From the IMG/VR virus record IMGVR_UViG_3300048582_000096, positions 1 through 33,659 of that record: a stretch of 33,659 nucleotides of DNA; one strand, given 5' to 3'. Made by a program: the position numbers and the translations under genes. Source of the stretch: a virus. Shown piece by piece: positions 29,914-33,659 of this stretch. The first letter of the stretch is position 1; each line of letters begins with the position of its first letter. The notes beneath the pieces are model-generated. The model was not told where the DNA came from. It searched no databases and saw only the letters and a list, made by a program, of their open reading frames with translations.

Positions 29914-31285
29914 TTATGTTGAAATCTTGATCGCTCATTATATCTTCAATAGGTGTTAAACCACCTTTTAAGTAATGTAGCATCATTTCGGGCTTACCAG
30001 TTTCTGGGTACCTTAAAGCAATTCTAAATTCTTCAGGTGTAATAGCTCCGTTTTCCATTGCAACAGATAGCCAATCAACCATTGCTTTCATGTCGTTTTG
30101 CATTTCCGGCATTTCAGAAACATCAAAAAACATTTTAACATTGCCTAAATTTTTAAACCTTGGATAATAATATTTGTTTAAAGCATCTTCATAAATCTTT
30201 AAATCTGGAATAATACGATTTGAAATTGCCATTTTCCATGCAGCATCCATGTTGTCATATTTAGCACCTTCATCATTATTGAGTAATTTATCCGACCACC
30301 CTAAAACGTTGCAAACGGTTTTTTGTGAGTTTTTGATGTACTCAAATGGCATCTTATCTTTAGTGTCAACTGAAATCTTAGTAAATCCTAATGGTGCGGA
30401 TGCTCCTCTTATACGCCCTAATGCTTGCGTGTCTAGTCGCATTTCAATAAGTCTAGATTTAAGTTCTTCTGCTTGCGCAGGTGTTAAAGATGTTTGACCA
30501 TCTTTTGCATGTATAAAGCCATACATACCTCCGCTATTCATTGACTTATTATTATCATCTCTTGTGATATTTCCCGTCTGAATATCCAATAAAGCAGCAG
30601 CCAAAGGTGATTGACCATATAAATGAGAGCCTTGCTCGTCATAGTTTGGATTAGGGAATTTAGTATGTATTATGTCCTTTGCGGGAAATTCAACAAAGGC
30701 ATTACCGTAAACTAAAATATAGTGGTCGATTGGACTTTCTAAGTTATTAAAGGCGGCATCTTTTTTTAGTACAATTTGCATCATGTGAGCAGGTAATAAA
30801 AACCTTGCCATTGGAACACCAGCATTTGGACCATCTTCAGGACTTAAAATGTACTGATAAGCATTGCCAGTAATAAGCATAAATGTTTCCCAAAGCTCTT
30901 TATACTCGCTTTCTGTTTGGTAATAATTAGGGCTTTCTAAAGGTTCTTTAATTTCCTTTTGCTCAAATGCTTTTGTTTCAAATATTCGTTTCCTTGCAAT
31001 ATCGGCAGGGTTTAATGACTTTATATTTAAAAATGATTTATAGCTTTCTTTGTCTTCAACTGTTTTTAGATAACATGGCACCGATGCAAACTTTCGGCTT
31101 ATTTGGGATATTACAGAATAAACATCTGGGTTTATGTTGTACCCCTTATTCATGTAGTTTAAATTATTTAGGTCATACTTAGCATAAGAGCCACCTAAAA
31201 AAGAGAAAAACGCTTCATTAAAAAGATTTGTAAGCGTTTGATCTGTTGAAGTTTTACCGAAAAACTTTTTAAATATATTTGCCAT
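29906..31285 (-). CDS. Portal protein
   Basis: 459 residues, normal for HK97-type portals. Signature pieces: DVYSVISQISRKFASVPCYL near the start, YKELWETFMLITGNAYQYIL, then IIHTKFPNPNYDEQGSHLYG and SPLAAALLDIQTGNITRDDN (the family HxxgxSPL-type segment), and NVLGWSDKLLNNDEGAKYDN toward the C-terminus. Forms the dodecameric DNA gate. A -7 element lies 4 bases before its ATG. Confidence 0.9.
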   Translation of the reverse strand: MANIFKKFFGKTSTDQTLTNLFNEAFFSFLGGSYAKYDLNNLNYMNKGYNINPDVYSVISQISRKFASVPCYLKTVEDKESYKSFLNIKSLNPADIARKRIFETKAFEQKEIKEPLESPNYYQTESEYKELWETFMLITGNAYQYILSPEDGPNAGVPMARFLLPAHMMQIVLKKDAAFNNLESPIDHYILVYGNAFVEFPAKDIIHTKFPNPNYDEQGSHLYGQSPLAAALLDIQTGNITRDDNNKSMNSGGMYGFIHAKDGQTSLTPAQAEELKSRLIEMRLDTQALGRIRGASAPLGFTKISVDTKDKMPFEYIKNSQKTVCNVLGWSDKLLNNDEGAKYDNMDAAWKMAISNRIIPDLKIYEDALNKYYYPRFKNLGNVKMFFDVSEMPEMQNDMKAMVDWLSVAMENGAITPEEFRIALRYPETGKPEMMLHYLKGGLTPIEDIMSDQDFNINE

Positions 31286-31289
31286 AAGT

Positions 31290-31297
31290 CAAAGATA
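31290..31297 (-). promoter_or_regulatory. -7 element at the portal start
   Basis: Minus strand TATCTTTG-ACTT-ATG. The -7 element is exact and the ACTT-ATG context equals that at 26833-26839. No TTG at -33, so activity is less sure. Confidence 0.4.
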
Positions 31298-31300
31298 TAA

Positions 31301-32605
31301 TTAAAATGTGAAAAAATTATTTACTATTCTTAACTCAAACCAGCATCTCATCATAAGCATATCAGAATAATCGGGAGAACGGCCTAATAATTCTTTTACC
31401 TTGTCCTTAGGTAATACTTGTTTTTTACCATCTTTATCCATATTATTTTGTTTTACTTGCTCTAATTCTTGAATTATAACATCCTTATAAATTTCATTTC
31501 TAATCCAAATTTTATTTGAATTTATTAATTCAGCTAATTTAAAATAGCATTGAGATTTAAGGTTATTATAATTTTCAGGCTCTTTAGTTTCTTTATTGTC
31601 TAAAGGTCTTGAATTATTAACAAATCCGTTGCATCCTAAAATATCAGTTACACCGCCACCTACTCCATCATCATCTATGATAATGTTACTCAAAGGTACT
31701 GAATGAATTTTAGATAAATTCAATATCTTTTCGGCAGCTTCAGTTACTTTATTTTTATCAATGGTAATTATTTCTTCTAAAATAAATCCATCCCAAACTC
31801 CAATTACAGTATTGTCAGACCCAAACCTTGCAATATCTGCGCTTATGTATTTTTCGCCTTTAGATGCAAAAGTATTGCTAAATACATCTTGTATTTTATT
31901 AAAGCTTATTAAAGCGCTAGGATCATCATCATATTCCCAATTACCATAATAAAGCCTTTGTTTAGAGTTGTTGTCTAAACGTAAAAGAGATTGTAAATAG
32001 CTAGGGTGTAAATGTGGATTATCAGTCGGCAATGCTTGAATAAACTTTCTAAAGTCTGGCAAATTACCGTCTTTTTTAGGATTGTAAAAATTAGAGTAAG
32101 TCCAATTTTTAGCAGGGTTGCAAGTACCTAACATCTTAGGCATTAAATCAAATTCAGTTAATTTATATCTAATACGAGATTTAACTATTTGCCATGCTTT
32201 ATAAACTACTTGGTTACATTCGTCTATTACAGCTCCAGTAATTTCTAGCGAACCTAAACTATCAAAGTTAGGGTCACTTGGATATAAAAATAAATCTTTT
32301 AGTAAAATATCACTGCCATTTTTAAAATGAATAATATTTTCTTGGGCATTAAATTTAAATTGATTAGATAATTTTAATTTAGATGATAATTCAAAGAAAG
32401 TATTTAATGTAGTTTCTTTTAAAGTCTTTAATTTAGAACGACCTAACAACCATCTACTACCTTTATGTTTTTGGCATTGTTCGATTAAATATAAGCAATC
32501 TAATGCGCTTTTACCGCCGCCAGCAGCCCCGCCATATAAAACCTCCTCAGTAACATTATCTTTTAAATAATAAATAGCGTGTTCTTGTTTAGGCAGTAGC
32601 TTCAT
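31301..32605 (-). CDS. terL: Terminase large subunit
   Basis: 434 residues. ATPase: Walker A GGAAGGGKS (25-33), Walker B AVIDE (125-129, E129 catalytic). RNase H-like nuclease: D257 in ISADIARFGSDNTVIGVWDG, D311-D313 in IIIDDDGVGGGVTD and D415 in SPDYSDMLMMR. It drives packaging and cuts the concatemer. Overlaps the small subunit by 17 bases. The frame continuity of the window ends suggests circular permutation (headful) or circular cos-joined assembly; motifs do not decide. Confidence 0.95.
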   Translation of the reverse strand: MKLLPKQEHAIYYLKDNVTEEVLYGGAAGGGKSALDCLYLIEQCQKHKGSRWLLGRSKLKTLKETTLNTFFELSSKLKLSNQFKFNAQENIIHFKNGSDILLKDLFLYPSDPNFDSLGSLEITGAVIDECNQVVYKAWQIVKSRIRYKLTEFDLMPKMLGTCNPAKNWTYSNFYNPKKDGNLPDFRKFIQALPTDNPHLHPSYLQSLLRLDNNSKQRLYYGNWEYDDDPSALISFNKIQDVFSNTFASKGEKYISADIARFGSDNTVIGVWDGFILEEIITIDKNKVTEAAEKILNLSKIHSVPLSNIIIDDDGVGGGVTDILGCNGFVNNSRPLDNKETKEPENYNNLKSQCYFKLAELINSNKIWIRNEIYKDVIIQELEQVKQNNMDKDGKKQVLPKDKVKELLGRSPDYSDMLMMRCWFELRIVNNFFTF

Positions 32606-32978
32606 CTGGATTTACTCCTTTGCCTAAATTTATAATAGTTGTGTTTTCTGATTTAGATTGTTGATTATCCTTTTCAAAAACACCTATAATTTTACCTAAC
32701 ATTTCCGTTGCTTTGTTTGAATTGCTATAATCTAAAGTGTTAAAAGAATTATCTGATATGTCTTTAAATCTGTTAACAACCCACTCACGATTAATACCTG
32801 TTTTTTCTTCAGCTTCTAATCTTAACTTTGATAAGTATTCTTGAATGTCCTCACGTTGTAAAAGATTATAACCTATTTGCTTTGCAGTATCTTCTGAAAA
32901 ATTAGCAAAAATAGCCGATTCCTTAGCGTTTAAGGTTTCAAAATACTTATCAGCAAATCTTTTATGATTTTCTTGCAT
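32589..32978 (-). CDS. terS: Terminase small subunit
   Basis: 129 residues. QENHKRFADKYFETLNAKES then AIFANFSEDTAKQIGYNLLQ is the Terminase_2-type N-terminal helix-turn-helix; REDIQEYLSKLRLEAEEKTG and INREWVVNRFKDISD follow as in the family. Recognises phage DNA and positions the large subunit, whose gene it overlaps. Confidence 0.88.
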   Translation of the reverse strand: MQENHKRFADKYFETLNAKESAIFANFSEDTAKQIGYNLLQREDIQEYLSKLRLEAEEKTGINREWVVNRFKDISDNSFNTLDYSNSNKATEMLGKIIGVFEKDNQQSKSENTTIINLGKGVNPDEATA

Positions 32979-33011
32979 GGTAAACTTTAGTCAATAAAAT
33001 TAAACCCAAAT

Positions 33012-33209
33012 CTAACAATTATTTTTCAAACTTTTAATTCTTATTGTGCCTACTTGTTTTAGTTCTAAATAATCAAGGTGCATACCTGAAATTTTAACTG
33101 TGTTATCTTTATTGGCAACCACAGTTTTGCCTTTAAACGGAATAGCTAAACCACATGGATAAGCCACCTCAAAAACTCTAAAAGTGTCACCTACTTTAAC
33201 GTTTTTCAT
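33012..33209 (-). CDS. Small beta-rich unknown protein
   Basis: 65 residues from the second of two tandem ATG codons (the first gives one more residue). KNVKVGDTFRVFEVAYPCGL then IPFKGKTVVANKDNTVKISG and VGTIRIKSLKNNC look like a small all-beta (SH3-like) protein. Lies just upstream of the terminase small subunit, where phages often hold small regulators. No family recognised. Confidence 0.6.
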   Translation of the reverse strand: MKNVKVGDTFRVFEVAYPCGLAIPFKGKTVVANKDNTVKISGMHLDYLELKQVGTIRIKSLKNNC

Positions 33210-33216
33210 CATAAAT

Positions 33217-33435
33217 CTATTTTATTTGGTATTCGTCAAAATCACAAATTGACCTAACAAAAACATGACCTCTATCATCATGGGCTTTGATTGCTGCATC
33301 CTAGGTATTACCATGTTGTTCACGCTCTTTTTGTTTGGCTATTGCCGTTGTAAATGTTAGCGTCTCCAATAAATCGCCATCATGTTCAAATTGGCTTTTA
33401 ATTTTATCGTAAAACCATTCTACTGCTGTTTTCAT
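33217..33435 (-). pseudogene. Small phage protein interrupted by an in-frame TAG
   Basis: The frame starts at ATG 33433-33435 (ATGA overlap with the upstream stop) and would give 72 residues, but codon 45 is TAG (33303-33301). Before it: KQKEREQHGNT; after it: DAAIKAHDDRGHVFVRSICD then FDEYQIK to a final TAG at 33217. A tryptophan (TGG) at codon 45 would restore a smooth protein of a kind I recall from flavobacterial phages. Other genes here end in TAG, so genome-wide recoding is unlikely: mutation, base error or readthrough remain. Confidence 0.6.
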
Positions 33436-33605
33436 AAAAAAATATTTGCGTAAAAAAACCAAATAATTAAATAAATTACACTAATCAAAACAAAACTATA
33501 ATTAAAAAATGGATTTATTTTATTAAAAGATAATTTAAAAAATTTAAATGAATGAATGGTTCCTGCAATAATTAAAATAATAAAAAATAAATATTGTGTT
33601 TTCAT
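33432..33605 (-). CDS. Small two-helix membrane protein
   Basis: 57 residues from ATG 33603-33605; a TTG further upstream is less likely because it lies inside the previous gene. Two hydrophobic segments: YLFFIILIIAGTIHSF (4-19) and FVLISVIYLIIWFFYANIF (38-56). The stop overlaps the next start as ATGA. Starts 4 bases after the end of the GIY-YIG-like frame. Function unknown. Confidence 0.6.
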   Translation of the reverse strand: MKTQYLFFIILIIAGTIHSFKFFKLSFNKINPFFNYSFVLISVIYLIIWFFYANIFL

Positions 33606-33609
33606 ATTT

Positions 33610-33659
33610 TTAACTTTTTTTAAATTGCTCATAAGCTTCAATTATAATTTCTTCTAATA
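33610..33659 (-). CDS. C-terminal end of the GIY-YIG-like gene from the window start
   Basis: The minus strand from 33659 reads (I)LEEIIIEAYEQFKKS and stops at TAA 33612-33610. The split codon A (base 1) plus TA (33659, 33658) gives isoleucine, so this frame continues the gene at 1-457 exactly. A stop followed 4 bases later by a new start is the normal spacing here. Supports a circular sequence opened inside this gene. Confidence 0.7.
   Translation of the reverse strand, partial: LEEIIIEAYEQFKKS

Overview
This 33,659-base window looks like the complete genome of a tailed phage (siphovirus type) that infects a Bacteroidota host, probably a flavobacterium. The DNA is very AT-rich. Its promoters match the Bacteroidota form TTG...TAnnTTTG, Shine-Dalgarno sites are scarce, and the gene families (VirE-type primase-helicase, YopX, HK97-type head genes) fit such phages. 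The two window ends appear to join: the reading frame cut off at base 1 (minus strand) continues in frame from base 33659 to a stop at 33610. This suggests a circular or circularly permuted genome opened inside one GIY-YIG-like gene. I see no integrase, recombinase, transposase or CI-like repressor anywhere.

Layout. (a) Early region, minus strand, 8614 down to 511 and on across the junction: small unknown genes, YopX, an annealing protein, a PD-(D/E)XK exonuclease, an SSB-like protein, a free-standing DnaA domain IV protein, a DEAH helicase and a VirE-type primase-helicase. It starts at a divergent promoter pair (8638-8725) with a direct-repeat candidate operator. (b) Right end, minus strand, 33605 to 33012: small genes, one of them broken by an in-frame TAG. 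(c) Packaging and head, minus strand, 32978 to 25023: terminase small and large subunits, portal, MuF-like protein, protease, capsid, connectors and tail completion proteins. (d) Tail, 24735 to 15006: tube protein, a tail chaperone pair made by a -1 frameshift, tape measure, a large tail-tip protein and three fibre-like proteins, two of which carry Sec signal peptides. (e) Lysis, 13865 to 12625: M15 endolysin, holin-like protein and a one-protein spanin candidate, isolated from the tail genes by two terminators.

(f) The most interesting region is a plus-strand island at 8748-12623 between the early and lysis modules. Small unrelated genes, in one orientation, are each followed by an imperfect inverted repeat that opens with (A/T)TAAC and closes with GTTA(A/T). 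The paired arms are separated from these end boxes by unequal unpaired spacers (five bases on the left, the dinucleotide AT on the right in three elements). This is the architecture of integron attC sites. One 59-base unit carries no gene, and one element has a gene between its two arms. With no integrase in the apparently complete genome, the island resembles a CALIN (attC array lacking an integrase) carried by a phage, which would have to use a recombinase in trans.

Further points are start codons 3-5 bases after -7 promoter elements (apparently leaderless mRNAs) and a plus-strand two-gene insert inside the head module. All function calls rest on reading motifs by eye; no database search was possible.
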